A stretch of DNA of 64,000 nucleotides from assembly GCA_023443225.1 (NCBI GenBank), contig JAEZVF010000058.1, positions 62,001-126,000 on the forward strand, given 5' to 3'. Shown here piece after piece: positions 18,060-27,439 of the stretch (its first letter is position 1; the number at the start of each line of letters is the position of its first letter). The DNA comes from Bacillota bacterium (GTDB lineage Bacteria > Bacillota > Clostridia > Lachnospirales > Lachnospiraceae). The notes under the pieces were generated by a model. It saw only the letters and a program-made list of their open reading frames with translations. It made no database searches and was not told the DNA's origin. A program made the translations under genes and the position numbers.

Positions 18060-19137
18060 TTATTGAACAAGTTCGACAGTAACTTTTGCTGCCTCGATTT
18101 TACTTGCGTCTTCAGCAGAGGTATCGTTTCCAATCGTGATTTCTTTATTCACTATCTTTTGATAGATTGCATCATAATCTGCTTGAGCAAAGGTATTGAA
18201 TTTTGAAGTTGCCATAGGAAGCTGAACACCTTCAGATCCCGAATTCAAAGTTACCGATGTTCCTCCAGGGTAATTACCAGCATAATAACCTGCTAATGCA
18301 TCATAAACAGATTTGGAAAGATTCTTCATGGAAGAAGTAATAACGGTTTTGGACTCAGAAGATTGGTCAACGTCTACACCGATTACTTTGGTTCCAGCTG
18401 CTTCAGCTGCCTTCATAACAGAATTACCTACAAGCTCCACCACATGCAAAAATAACTTCCGTTCCTTCCGTGTACCAGGAAGCCGCTTTTGTCTGATTCT
18501 CTGGAGTCGCATCAAAATTACCTACATAAGTATATTTAACCTGTACTGCATCATCCGCCAAACCTAATTCGGAAGCTGCGTAGTCTGCACCCTGAATAAA
18601 TCCATAACCATAGCGGATAACTGCCGGTACAGCAATACCACCCATAAATCCTAATTTGGTATATCCATCTTTTACTGCAGCATAACCAGCTAAGAACCCT
18701 GCTTCTTCTTCTGCATAAAAGATAGAGTAAGTATTATCTGCTATCACTGGGGTATAATCCTCTGGACTCTTATGAGGTACTCCATCTAAAATAATAAATT
18801 TAACATCTGGATATTTTGTCTGTGCGTTATAAATTGGTACTTCAAATAAGTATCCAGGACAAACAACAACCTTAGCACCTGCCTTAATCGCTAGGTCAAT
18901 GGATGTAAGATAGGCATCATCTGATTTTTCGGTTGGTTTATAATATTTGTAAGTTTTATTGTTTTCTTTTGCATAAGCTGCTACGCCTTCCCAAGAACCT
19001 TGGTTAAAGGATTTGTCATCAATGGTACCGATATCGGTAATTAATGCAAGCTCATAAGTTTTTTTGGAACATGCTCCTAAAGATACAACCATCATAACTA
19101 CTAAGATTAAACTAACTACCTTTCTTGATAGCCTCAT
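18060..19137 (-). pseudogene. bmpA: BMP-family nucleoside-binding lipoprotein, frameshifted
   Basis: A substrate-binding lipoprotein of the BMP (PnrA/TmpC) family that should feed nucleosides to NupOPQ. The first frame (19137 to 18424) starts MRLSRKVV, has the lipobox LGAC, and runs through IGTIDDKSFNQGSWEG to EVIFACGG, then meets a stop after ACR. The second frame resumes exactly there with LVGNSVMKAAEAAGTKVIGV and continues to 18060. Removing one base near 18433-18437 restores CGGLVGNSVM, which matches the family CGGGVGNSV in length. So the gene carries a single-base insertion. This is either a real inactivation of the importer or a sequencing error. All other operon genes look intact. Confidence 0.85.
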
Positions 19138-19304
19138 ATAATTCCCTCCCTATATTTACTCTCTTGTAACCAGAAAACTGGTCTTCTCTTATCGTAATTA
19201 TGTTTCTTCAAATATCTTTTTCATTCCTCAGCTATGTTACTCAAAATTTACCTCTTGTGCTCTCCTTTCCCAAAGATTTATAGCAATCCGTACATTTACG
19301 GTAG

Positions 19305-20012
19305 CTATGCAATTTCAAGTGCAATCTTCATCATATGATTGAAACTTGTCTGTCTTTCTTCAGCTGTAGTTGATTCTCCAGTAACAATAGAATCTGAAAT
19401 GGTGCAGATTGCTAATGCATTCTTACCGGCTCTTGCTGCATTCATATAGAGCGCAGCGGCTTCCATCTCAACGCATAGAACTCCCATCTTCGCCCATTTC
19501 ATTGTTCCTTGTGAATCATCATAAAAAGTATCGGAGGATAAAAAGTTACCGACTTTATAATTAATATTGCCCATTGCCTCAGCAACATCAATTGCTTTTT
19601 TCAGTAAATCATAAGAAGCAATCGGTGCATAGGTTCCTGGTAACTCAAACTGGCTAACATAATTTGAATTTGTGCAGGCACCCATTCCAAATGCAATATC
19701 TCTAATCTTTAAATCCTGATGCATAGAACCTGAGGTTCCAATTCGTATTATGTTATCTACACCATAATAATTAAATAATTCATAAGAATAGATTCCAATG
19801 GAAGGCATACCCATTCCACTTGCCATAACAGATACCTGTTTTCCATTGTATGTTCCAGTATAACCATTAATTCCGCGAACAGCATTCACCAATACTGCAT
19901 CTTCTAAATAAGTTTCAGCTACAAACTTAGCTCTTAATGGATCTCCCGGCATTAAAACCGTTTTTGCAAATTCTCCAGCTTTCGCTGAAATATGTGGTGT
20001 TGGAATACTCAT
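19305..20012 (-). CDS. deoD: Purine-nucleoside phosphorylase DeoD
   Basis: A 235-residue hexameric-type purine nucleoside phosphorylase, cleaving (deoxy)ribonucleosides with phosphate to base and (deoxy)ribose-1-phosphate. Signatures: MPGDPLRAKFVAE, VRGINGYTGTYNG, RIGTSGSMHQDLKIRD and VEMEAAALYMNAAR, plus the catalytic Asp in CTISDSIVTGE. The ATG at 20010-20012 has AGAAGG upstream and gives the normal family length; the frame extends upstream without a family match. It lies between deoC and bmpA, so import and breakdown are in one operon. Confidence 0.93.
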   Translation of the reverse strand: MSIPTPHISAKAGEFAKTVLMPGDPLRAKFVAETYLEDAVLVNAVRGINGYTGTYNGKQVSVMASGMGMPSIGIYSYELFNYYGVDNIIRIGTSGSMHQDLKIRDIAFGMGACTNSNYVSQFELPGTYAPIASYDLLKKAIDVAEAMGNINYKVGNFLSSDTFYDDSQGTMKWAKMGVLCVEMEAAALYMNAARAGKNALAICTISDSIVTGESTTAEERQTSFNHMMKIALEIA

Positions 20013-20027
20013 ATTTACCTTCTTTCT

Positions 20028-20051
20028 AGAGCTAGTATTTACACTAGCTCT
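20028..20051 (-). promoter_or_regulatory. Hairpin just upstream of deoD ribosome site
   Basis: AGAGCTAGT (20028-20036) and ACTAGCTCT (20043-20051) form a perfect 9-bp stem with a six-base loop in the deoC-deoD gap. No U-run follows, so a terminator is unlikely. It may be an RNA processing or stability element, or it may help expose the deoD ribosome site. Confidence 0.45.
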
Positions 20052-20106
20052 TGCGCATTGTTTTGTGATTGTGTAATGTTCTTGTACTTGTGTTATATGC
20101 ATGTTA

Positions 20107-20772
20107 TTAATAATCTTTGGCAATCTTTCCTTTTATTAAATTTACGGCTGAGCTGGTACCTATTCTAGCGCATCCAGCTTCGATAAATGCTTCCATGTCC
20201 GACACTTCCTTAATACCACCCGCAGCTTTTATCTTTACCCTGGGGCCAATATGCTCCTTGAATAATCTAATATCTTCTAACGTAGCACCAGCGGTACCAA
20301 ATCCAGTTGAAGTCTTAATAAAATCTGCTCCCGCATTTGTCACAGCCTGGCACATTTTAATTTTTTCCTCCTGTGTTAGATAACAGGTTTCTATGATAAC
20401 TTTTAACACCTTGTTTCCAACGGTCTTCTTTAAGGCGGCTATCTCTTCTTCTACCTTCTTAAAATCTCCATTTTTCACATCGGTAATATTAATAACCATA
20501 TCGATCTCGGATGCTCCATCTTCCAAAGCCTGTTCACATTCTGCTATCTTAGCTTTGGTTGTACTATATCCTAATGGAAATCCAATCACCGTACAGATAG
20601 TAAGCATGTCACCATACTCATCATGTATTCTTTTTACATAACAGGCTGGAACACAAACAGAAGCCGTATGATATTCCATGGCTTCTTCACATAGAACCTG
20701 AATGTCTTTCCAGTTGGCTACTGCCTTTAAAAGTGTATGATCAACATAATATAACAATTCCAAATCCTTCAT
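20107..20772 (-). CDS. deoC: Deoxyribose-phosphate aldolase DeoC
   Basis: A 221-residue class I aldolase that splits deoxyribose-5-phosphate to glyceraldehyde-3-phosphate and acetaldehyde. The Schiff-base lysine is in DFIKTSTGFG (about residue 152), the active-site Asp in EIDMVINI, and the second lysine in KIKAAGGIK. It has the normal length. It is the first gene of the deoC-deoD-bmpA-nupO-nupP-nupQ operon, and a good promoter lies upstream (20908-20936), divergent from deoR. Confidence 0.95.
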   Translation of the reverse strand: MKDLELLYYVDHTLLKAVANWKDIQVLCEEAMEYHTASVCVPACYVKRIHDEYGDMLTICTVIGFPLGYSTTKAKIAECEQALEDGASEIDMVINITDVKNGDFKKVEEEIAALKKTVGNKVLKVIIETCYLTQEEKIKMCQAVTNAGADFIKTSTGFGTAGATLEDIRLFKEHIGPRVKIKAAGGIKEVSDMEAFIEAGCARIGTSSAVNLIKGKIAKDY

Positions 20773-20907
20773 ACTTGCCTCTTTCTTATTATAGTTACAA
20801 TGTCAAATATACAATTAGTATTATGATTTACTGTTATATATATCCTATATCTATTTCATATTACCAAACTAATTCTTATGGCATATAGTAGTTGTGTTTA
20901 TAACAAT

Positions 20908-20936
20908 ATATTACCACTTATTCCCGAAATGGTCAA
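20908..20936 (-). promoter_or_regulatory. Promoter for the deo/nup operon
   Basis: On the minus strand: TTGACC (20931-20936), 17 bases, TAATAT (20908-20913). The spacing is ideal. The start would be near 20900, leaving a leader of about 125 bases before deoC. It is divergent from the deoR promoter, with about 50 bases between the -35 boxes, which is room for a shared operator. Confidence 0.65.
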
Positions 20937-20987
20937 CAAATAATTGTTGTACTTTTCACATTTTATTGTGCAAAAAGTTGTTATTTA

Positions 20988-21016
20988 TTGCATATGCATT
21001 ATAAAAATGTTATAAT
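20988..21016 (+). promoter_or_regulatory. Promoter for deoR
   Basis: TTGCAT (20988-20993), 17 bases, TATAAT (21011-21016). The -10 is perfect. TTTTATTGTGCAAAAAGTTG just upstream is a candidate operator region. The 303-base divergent region holds this promoter, the deoC promoter and nothing else that I recognise. Confidence 0.65.
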
Positions 21017-21075
21017 ACTAACAAATTCACATTGTCATAATCTAGTAATTATTGTTCCCATAAAAGGAGAATATA

Positions 21076-21855
21076 ATGAGCAAAAAGAACGATCGGATTA
21101 ACCGGCTAATTGAGATTATCAAATCAAAGAATGGCGCATCCGTAAAGGAACTTGCCAAATTATTGGCCGTTTCGGAAATGACCATTCGGCGGGATTTAAA
21201 AATATTAGAAAAAGATAACATAATAAATAATGTATATGGTGCTGCGATTTATAACCCAGCAAATAAACAAGACCCCTCCGGTTCCACTTATGATCTTACG
21301 AATGCACAGACAACCCTGGACAAAGAAAAGCGAAACATTGGTGCCTTTGCTGCTTCCTTAATTGATACGAATGATATCGTTGTAATTGATACTGGTTCTA
21401 CCACAGAAATGCTTGCTGAGAACATCGATGATCAATTAGAAGCTACCATACTGTGCTATAACGCTAATATTCTGGATTCATTACGGACTAAAGAAAATCT
21501 ATCACTGATATTCTCCGGGGGTAAGTTTCATCCAAAGACACAAATGGTGGAGAGTGCAGAAGGAAACGCTTTAATTAGTAGCATGCGGTTTACCAAAGCT
21601 TTTGTATCAGCCGCAGGAGTACATTCTAATCTCGGAGTAACCTGTGCCTATCATTATGAAATATCTACCAAGAAAGCAATTATGCAATCCTCTGTTCAAA
21701 AGATTCTTCTAATGGATTCTAGTAAATTTGACCAGGTAAAACCAGCATATTTTGCCGATATCACAGATTTCGATATTATAATTACGGATAATGCCATTCC
21801 CAAGGAGTGGAAGGAAAAAATAGAAGCTCTTAATATTCAGTTATATATAAGATAG
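21076..21855 (+). CDS. DeoR/GlpR-family transcriptional regulator
   Basis: A 259-residue DeoR-type regulator. The N-terminal helix-turn-helix covers residues 5-60 (KNGASVKELAKLLAVSEMTI then RRDLKILE). The C-terminal sugar-phosphate sensor has the DTGSTTEMLAE phosphate-binding loop and the 'AAGVHSNLGVTC' segment. Its position divergent from deoC-deoD strongly suggests that it controls that operon, with deoxyribose-5-phosphate as the likely inducer by analogy. Its ribosome site is AAAGGAG. Confidence 0.85.
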   Translation: MSKKNDRINRLIEIIKSKNGASVKELAKLLAVSEMTIRRDLKILEKDNIINNVYGAAIYNPANKQDPSGSTYDLTNAQTTLDKEKRNIGAFAASLIDTNDIVVIDTGSTTEMLAENIDDQLEATILCYNANILDSLRTKENLSLIFSGGKFHPKTQMVESAEGNALISSMRFTKAFVSAAGVHSNLGVTCAYHYEISTKKAIMQSSVQKILLMDSSKFDQVKPAYFADITDFDIIITDNAIPKEWKEKIEALNIQLYIR

Positions 21856-21950
21856 GATAATACACTCATTAAAAAAACACCCATTAAGATAATACACCTA
21901 TCAAGATAATTTGTCCTGATAATACAACGATTAAGATATTACAGCTATAG
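21856..21950. repeat. Degenerate direct repeats after deoR
   Basis: GATAATACACTCATTAA (21856-21872), GATAATACACCTATCAA (21888-21904), GATAATACAACGATTAA (21918-21934) and GATATTACAGCTATAG (21935-21950) are clearly related units about 17 bases long, with a partial copy near 21876-21887. They sit between the deoR stop and the terminator. They could be a decayed minisatellite. No coding sense is apparent. Confidence 0.6.
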
Positions 21951-21965
21951 AATACTACATCTTAG

Positions 21966-22013
21966 AACAAGAGAAGTACATGGCATTTCTGCTATGCACT
22001 TCTCTTTCTTGTT
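21966..22013. terminator. Bidirectional terminator between deoR and trkA-like gene
   Basis: AACAAG-AGAAGTACAT pairs with ATGCACTTCT-CTT-CTTGTT around a short loop, giving a stem of about 18 bp with small bulges. It lies exactly between the convergent deoR (ends 21855) and trkA-like gene (stop at 22012). Confidence 0.7.
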
Positions 22014-22680
22014 AATCAAAGATACGTTTTAATTCGTTGCGACCCGCTTCATCAGCTAAAGCCATTATTTCATCATCCTCAAGTATCTGTATATCACCTT
22101 TCGGTATGATTAGATTTTCCTCTCGGGCAATGGAAATAAGTACTGTTTTTTTCGGTATTTCCAAATTCTTTAATAATTGATTTGCACCTGTTGCATTACG
22201 ACCCACTTTTATCTGTATAATGGAATAATCTCCACGACTGAGTTTTAACATGGTAAACATACCTTTTAGGTCCATTTCTTCAACAACGAAATGAGCCATT
22301 AAGTCAGCTTGATTTACGCCTATATCAACACCCATTCCACTGTTAAATAACCATGCGTTTTTGGGGTTATTCACCCTTGCAACTACACGTGGAACTCCAA
22401 ATTCCATCTTTGCCAAAGTGGAAACAACTAAATTAATTTCATCAGCACCGGAAACTGCAGCTACAACACATGCATCTTCGATTCCTGCATCTTCTAATAC
22501 TTTAGGATCTGATCCATTTCCGAAGATAACGGTTCCTGAAGGTAACTCTTTATCTAATTTAAGAAATACATGCTCTCTGTGTTCGATTACTTTAATCTCA
22601 TGTCCATTTGATATTAATAAGGAGGCAAGGTAGGATCCGACTTGTCCTCCACCAATTATGATTACTTTCATATTCATCAT
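22012..22680 (-). CDS. TrkA-family RCK protein (second copy)
   Basis: A 222-residue cytoplasmic RCK protein: a Rossmann NAD-binding domain with GGGQVGSYLASLL (start) and a TrkA-C domain (about residues 140-220). Proteins of this length gate K+ channels or transporters such as KtrB/TrkH or act with other partners. No membrane K+ subunit is adjacent. It lies four bases after another RCK gene of similar size, and both follow a P-type ATPase gene. The N-terminus may be either Met1 or Met4. Confidence 0.8.
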   Translation of the reverse strand: MMNMKVIIIGGGQVGSYLASLLISNGHEIKVIEHREHVFLKLDKELPSGTVIFGNGSDPKVLEDAGIEDACVVAAVSGADEINLVVSTLAKMEFGVPRVVARVNNPKNAWLFNSGMGVDIGVNQADLMAHFVVEEMDLKGMFTMLKLSRGDYSIIQIKVGRNATGANQLLKNLEIPKKTVLISIAREENLIIPKGDIQILEDDEIMALADEAGRNELKRIFD

Positions 22681-22684
22681 CCTC

Positions 22685-23335
22685 CTATGCCAAATCCAGC
22701 ATTGATTTTAATTTCTTTGTAGCAGATACAGTAACAGAGATATAAATAACATCCTCTGCTTCAAAAATAGTTCCTGATGTAGGTATAAATGTCTTATTAT
22801 CTCTACTAATAGATATTACATTAATTTCTCCTACGGATATCAATTCCCGTACAGTATGACCTACCATCAGAGGTGGAACTTCAATACGTACAATATTAAC
22901 GTTACCATTTCCAACCTCATAAACGGTATCCAGCTGGCTATAGGTCAGCAATTCTGTTGCTCTCTCAATTCCCCAAGTGGTTGTAGATATTGTCTGTATT
23001 CCCAACCGTCGGTAAATATCAGCTTTTCTGGAATCATAAAGCCTGGCCACAACATGTGGAACCCTGTATACGTTTTTTGCAATCCTTGCAATTACTGCAT
23101 TAACTTCATCACTTTCTGTGCAAGCTACGATAGCATCCACTTTATCAATTCTTGCCTTGCCCAGTACATCCCGATCAAAACCAAAACCAATGACCTTTAA
23201 ACCCGGAAAGTCCTTCCCCAAAATGTCAAACGCTTCTGAATTCGAATCAATTACTGTAACCTGATGACCCTTTTTTACTAGGCTTAAGGATAAACCAGAA
23301 CCCATTCTTCCTAACCCAACTACAATGACCTTCAT
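22685..23335 (-). CDS. TrkA-family RCK protein (first copy)
   Basis: A 216-residue RCK protein with GLGRMGSGLSLSL nucleotide-binding glycines at the N-terminus, the 'EVNAVIARIAKNVYRVPHVVARLYD' type segment, and a C-terminal TrkA-C domain. I chose the ATG at 23333-23335: it has AGGTG upstream and the Rossmann fold starts right there; the frame continues upstream for 44 codons into unrelated sequence. The two RCK genes are alike but distinct, so they may form a hetero-assembly. Confidence 0.82.
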   Translation of the reverse strand: MKVIVVGLGRMGSGLSLSLVKKGHQVTVIDSNSEAFDILGKDFPGLKVIGFGFDRDVLGKARIDKVDAIVACTESDEVNAVIARIAKNVYRVPHVVARLYDSRKADIYRRLGIQTISTTTWGIERATELLTYSQLDTVYEVGNGNVNIVRIEVPPLMVGHTVRELISVGEINVISISRDNKTFIPTSGTIFEAEDVIYISVTVSATKKLKSMLDLA

Positions 23336-23408
23336 ACTTTCACCTATCTCTAACCTTTCTTCTATATTTCTATTATAGCATCCACTCATAGACCTATCAG
23401 CGGATTCG

Positions 23409-26228
23409 TTATACTTCCTTGTTGTGCGGTGTATTTTTACGCAACCATGCTTTTCGCATCTCTTCAATGAACAGAATCAACGGAGGCCAAATACATAACA
23501 AAAGCCAATCCGTTACACCAAGCGGTGCGGTATGAAATACAGTTTGTAATGGTGGTAAAAAGACTAATAGTATAATAAGAAACACCTCAAATATAATACC
23601 GATATTTATTTGTCGATTCTTAAGTAATCCTACAGTAAATACAGATTGTTTTTCTGTCCTGCAGTTTAATACTGCGCCTATCTGCGCAAATACAATTGCA
23701 GCAAGGGTCATTGCAGTAGCTTTTATATAAACTGTATCACCTTCACCAGCCAGCGGCACTTTGGGCCATCCGTTTTGCACGTTCACAAAGAAATAGGAAA
23801 TGGTTGATACAATCGATGCCAGTAATCCGTACCATAGAAATGCCTTACCTATCAGTTTTTTGTTAAGCAAGGTCTCTTTTGGATCACGTGGAGGCTGCTC
23901 CATAATTCCAGCTTCCGGACTTTCCGTTCCCAAACCTAAGGCTGGTAGCATATCGGTACCCAAATCTATCGTCAGGATCTGCATAACCGTTAACGGTAAT
24001 GGGATTGCTCCACGGGAAAATAGGTACAATGCGGAGGGCACTGCTTCAGCCATATTGGAATTAAGGATATACAAAAGAAATTTACGGATATTACTGTAAA
24101 CGGCACGTCCTTCTTCAATTGCATGAACAATTGAAGCAAAGTTATCATCCGTTAAAATCATATCCGCTGCCTCTTTTGCTACATCTGTTCCTGCAATACC
24201 CATGGCAACACCGATATCGGCTTTTTTAAGCGCCGGTGAATCATTTACACCATCTCCGGTTACAGCAACAATCTCTCCCATTTGCTGTAAATTTGTCACG
24301 ACACGTAATTTCTGTTCTGGAGCAACTCTTGCAAAAATTATTTCGTCCTTTAAATATTCCTTCAACTCTTCATCAGAAATTTCTTCTAATTCTAATCCAG
24401 AAACCACTCTCGGCTTAGGACCTTTTACAATGCCAATACGTTTTGCAATGCTTTCGGCTGTAAGACCATAATCACCAGTAATCATAATAATCCGGATCCC
24501 GGCACGACGACATTCTTCCACCGCATCGGCCACTTCAGGTCTTGGAGGATCTGCCATGACAATAAGACCAACAAACACCAGATCTTGTTCGATCGTCTCG
24601 GGAGTATATGCACTCATAGCCTTTGGAATTTTGTCATCTTTATGAAGCAGACGATAAGCTACTGCAAGTACACGTAAACCGTCTCTCGCATATCTATCGT
24701 TGGCATCCATAATCTGTTTCCTTATTTCTTCGGTCATAGCTTCCGTCTGACCGCTTATGTGGATTGATTCACTTAATTTTACAATCTCTTTGGGGGCACC
24801 TTTAATATAAGCAATACGCTGGGTTCCCTCCACCGGTTTCTCTAGCTGGTGGATTGTCGTCATTCTCTTTCGTCTTGATTCAAAAGGTAATTCACGCAAC
24901 CGAGGTGTTAATTCCATCTGTTTAGAAACATTAATTCCAGCTTTTTCAGCCACAACACCCAAACATGCTTCCGTAGGATCACCAAGTACCGTATACCTAG
25001 CAGATTCCTCATTTGGTGGCAAAAGTCGAGCATTACTACATAGAGCAGCTCCTGTTAATAGCAACCTCATGTCATCATCCTCTACTGCCATTACCTTTTT
25101 CCCATTTGATAAGATATCTCCATTTGTCCCGTATCCAACACCACTAACTTCATATTCTTTTTTTGCTAACCACAAACGGTTAACGGTCATTTCATTCTGT
25201 GTTAAGGTACCTGTTTTATCTGTACATATAACCGTAGTACTCCCTAATGCTTCTACAGAAGATAGCTTCTTCACCAGCGCATTCCGTTTTGACATCCTCT
25301 GCACGGCCATAGCAAGAGATAAGGTCACGGTTGGAAGCAAACCTTCCGGTATAAAAGCAACTACCATACCTAATGCGATAATGAAGGCTGCTGCAATTGA
25401 TTCATGTACTAGAAATATGGCAGCGAAAAAAAAGAAAATTCCAAAGGATATCGCAATTACCGAAACCTGTTTTGTTAGACGATCTAGTTCCTTTTGAAGA
25501 GGTGATTCCACAGTTTCCATATTCTGTGTCAGTCCAGCAATCTTACCAAATTCCGTTTTCATACCGATTTGTGTAATAACAGCTTTTCCATTCCCCTCGG
25601 AAACATTAGTACCAGCAAAGATTAGATTAGGTGTTTCCGCTCTTGTCAAGTCATCCCGTAATACAGCATCTTTTGTCTTACGGACTGGATTCGATTCTCC
25701 AGTAAGTGTAGACTGATCAACCTGTAAATCACTACTTTCAATCAGGCGTGCATCAGCTGAAATTTTATCGCCTTCTTCTAATAAGATTATATCACCAATT
25801 ACCAAATCTTCCGCAAGTATTTTATGTTCTTTCCCATTACGTATTACGCGTGCATAAGAGGGAAGCATGTTTCTTAGAGCATCTGTCGCCTTACCAGCCC
25901 GATTCTCTTGAAAGAAGCTAAATATTCCGTTAATTACATTAACCAACCAGATTGCTATTCCCAACTGGGGCATATCGGCAAAAAAAGCAACAGCACCTCC
26001 AATCCATAGCAAAATGGCCATTAGATGTGTAAAGTTCCCTAAGAATATAAATAGTGCCGACTTTTTTTTCTTCTCATCAATTAGATTCTTACCCTGTTTC
26101 TTCTGATTCTCCTCTGCTTGCTCCTGAGTTAGTCCCTGTGGAGAAGACCCTAATGTTTCATAGACTTTTTCAATGGTTAATTTATAAATATCTGATTTCT
26201 CATCTACCTTAACATCCATTTTGTCCAA
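23409..26228 (-). CDS. P-type cation-transporting ATPase (type II, Na/K-ATPase-like features)
   Basis: A 939-residue P-type ATPase with about ten membrane segments. Seen: N-terminal cation-ATPase domain, TGES (actuator), ICTDKTGTLTQNEMTV with the phosphorylated Asp, KGAPKEI (nucleotide site), TGDGVNDSPALKKADIG hinge, and PEGLLPTVTLSLA in M4. PEGLL and the M6 motif IDLGTDMLPALGLG, followed by IMEQPPRDPK, look more like type IIC (Na+,K+-ATPase) than type IIA Ca2+ pumps, where PEGLP and VNLVTDGLPA are usual. The ion cannot be set from sequence; Ca2+ is the default annotation. It is followed by two RCK proteins on the same strand. Confidence 0.85.
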   Translation of the reverse strand: MDKMDVKVDEKSDIYKLTIEKVYETLGSSPQGLTQEQAEENQKKQGKNLIDEKKKKSALFIFLGNFTHLMAILLWIGGAVAFFADMPQLGIAIWLVNVINGIFSFFQENRAGKATDALRNMLPSYARVIRNGKEHKILAEDLVIGDIILLEEGDKISADARLIESSDLQVDQSTLTGESNPVRKTKDAVLRDDLTRAETPNLIFAGTNVSEGNGKAVITQIGMKTEFGKIAGLTQNMETVESPLQKELDRLTKQVSVIAISFGIFFFFAAIFLVHESIAAAFIIALGMVVAFIPEGLLPTVTLSLAMAVQRMSKRNALVKKLSSVEALGSTTVICTDKTGTLTQNEMTVNRLWLAKKEYEVSGVGYGTNGDILSNGKKVMAVEDDDMRLLLTGAALCSNARLLPPNEESARYTVLGDPTEACLGVVAEKAGINVSKQMELTPRLRELPFESRRKRMTTIHQLEKPVEGTQRIAYIKGAPKEIVKLSESIHISGQTEAMTEEIRKQIMDANDRYARDGLRVLAVAYRLLHKDDKIPKAMSAYTPETIEQDLVFVGLIVMADPPRPEVADAVEECRRAGIRIIMITGDYGLTAESIAKRIGIVKGPKPRVVSGLELEEISDEELKEYLKDEIIFARVAPEQKLRVVTNLQQMGEIVAVTGDGVNDSPALKKADIGVAMGIAGTDVAKEAADMILTDDNFASIVHAIEEGRAVYSNIRKFLLYILNSNMAEAVPSALYLFSRGAIPLPLTVMQILTIDLGTDMLPALGLGTESPEAGIMEQPPRDPKETLLNKKLIGKAFLWYGLLASIVSTISYFFVNVQNGWPKVPLAGEGDTVYIKATAMTLAAIVFAQIGAVLNCRTEKQSVFTVGLLKNRQINIGIIFEVFLIILLVFLPPLQTVFHTAPLGVTDWLLLCIWPPLILFIEEMRKAWLRKNTPHNKEV

Positions 26229-26368
26229 TTGCTTTTCCTTCTTTCCTTGTGATGTGACAGAGTAACTTATGCCCCTCTATTCTTAACAGCAGAATTATAG
26301 TCTCTTCAATTTAATTTTGCAACCTTTTTTTTCCTATATTGTTCACCTTTTACACCATCTCTATGCGC

Positions 26369-26400
26369 AAAAAAGCTATGGATAAAATCTATCCATAGCC
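26369..26400 (-). terminator. Intrinsic terminator of the InlB-repeat gene
   Basis: GGCTATGGATAGA and its complement, read on the minus strand, form a stem of about 11 bp followed by CTTTTTTGCGC. It lies 29 bases after the stop of the 26429-27244 gene. It is a textbook Rho-independent terminator. Confidence 0.85.
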
Positions 26401-26428
26401 AACTTATACAAAATATGATACTGCTATC

Positions 26429-27244
26429 TTATTTATTATCAGGAACCCATAAAGCAAGTGCTTTTCTTGGAGTGGATTCTATCACCATATACTCCTCACC
26501 GATTTCATGTTCGGTTATACCATCCTGACCAATTTCATCCGGGGTTAATGCACGGTAATCTTTTTCAAAATACCACCCACTTAAATTGTAACCTTCCTGT
26601 TTCGGCTCTGGCAATTGACCAATGCTTTTGCCGCATTCTACTTCAAGAGAATATATATCATCTCCATTTAAGGGATAAAAATTAATTTTTATTAACCTTG
26701 GGGTCCAATGCGCATATAAGGTCTTCGGAGTATTTTCATTAAAAATACTCTTTGATACAACTTTGTCTCCTCCTGTTAAAGCAGTGTACCAGCCATCAAA
26801 TTTATAATTTACCCTGTTTGGTATTGGTAATTGTTGCTTGTATTTACTAGCAAAGCGAATTGTGACTGTCGTGTCTTTTAATTCACCCTCATTTGCTTCC
26901 AGTGTAATGGGAATTTCTTCCCCCTGCCAATGGGCATACAATGTATGGGCAGAGGATTTTTTCACAGTACTTGATTCGGTTATTCTAACTCCTCCGCTAG
27001 CCAGCGTATACCAACCTTCAAAAACATAATGTTTTCTGGTTGGGGTCGGTAGTTTACCATAAGTCTTTCCGACTGTAACATTCTTATTCTTGGATTTAAC
27101 ATCACCCTTGTTAGGGTCTAATGTAATACTATATGATAAATTTGCCTTTTCTGCAGCAAAAATCATGTTCTGTCCGTTTACAGTAAAATATATTAATACT
27201 ATGCTAAAAGCAAAACCAATCATTTTTATTACGTTCTTTTTCAA
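26429..27244 (-). CDS. Secreted InlB B-repeat (Listeria-Bacteroides repeat) protein
   Basis: An exported protein of about 272 residues made of three InlB B-type repeats. Each has the pattern 'I-L-N-G--- LP-P-R--Y-F-GWY----GG----- TLYAHW': GKLPTPTRKHYVFEGWYTLA, QLPIPNRVNYKFDGWYTAL and a diverged third with QLPEPKQEGYNLSGWYFEKD. The N-terminus is a signal peptide (basic KKNVIK, then hydrophobic GFAFSIVLIYF, then AA). The best start is TTG at 27242-27244, nine bases after AAGGGAG; an ATG at 27263-27265 is also possible. No anchor motif or transmembrane tail is seen, so it may be released or bound by its repeats. Confidence 0.75.
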   Translation of the reverse strand: MKKNVIKMIGFAFSIVLIYFTVNGQNMIFAAEKANLSYSITLDPNKGDVKSKNKNVTVGKTYGKLPTPTRKHYVFEGWYTLASGGVRITESSTVKKSSAHTLYAHWQGEEIPITLEANEGELKDTTVTIRFASKYKQQLPIPNRVNYKFDGWYTALTGGDKVVSKSIFNENTPKTLYAHWTPRLIKINFYPLNGDDIYSLEVECGKSIGQLPEPKQEGYNLSGWYFEKDYRALTPDEIGQDGITEHEIGEEYMVIESTPRKALALWVPDNK

Positions 27245-27439
27245 ATACTCCCACTCCCTTATCATGGTTTTCAAATAGTTTATTCCAGTAGTGTATATCA
27301 AAGGTCTATACTATTTGTATCGGCAATAGTATTAATAATATTTACTGTTTTCTAATGTGCACTGCTTTACCCCTATCTTGTTAAGAGCATAGCATAATTT
27401 TATAAATTATGCCCATATTATTACAATAGTTCTTATTAC

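Noticed and set aside
21856..21950. CRISPR array
   Set aside because: Units are short, imperfect and irregularly spaced, without spacers or cas genes.
23335..23467. Upstream extension of the first RCK gene to 23467
   Set aside because: It would overlap the end of the ATPase gene and add 44 residues before the Rossmann fold; the ATG at 23335 has a proper ribosome site.
25069..25497. Plus-strand open frame opposite the P-type ATPase
   Set aside because: It is the complement of a conserved pump domain; no ribosome site and Ser/Thr/Pro-rich shadow composition.
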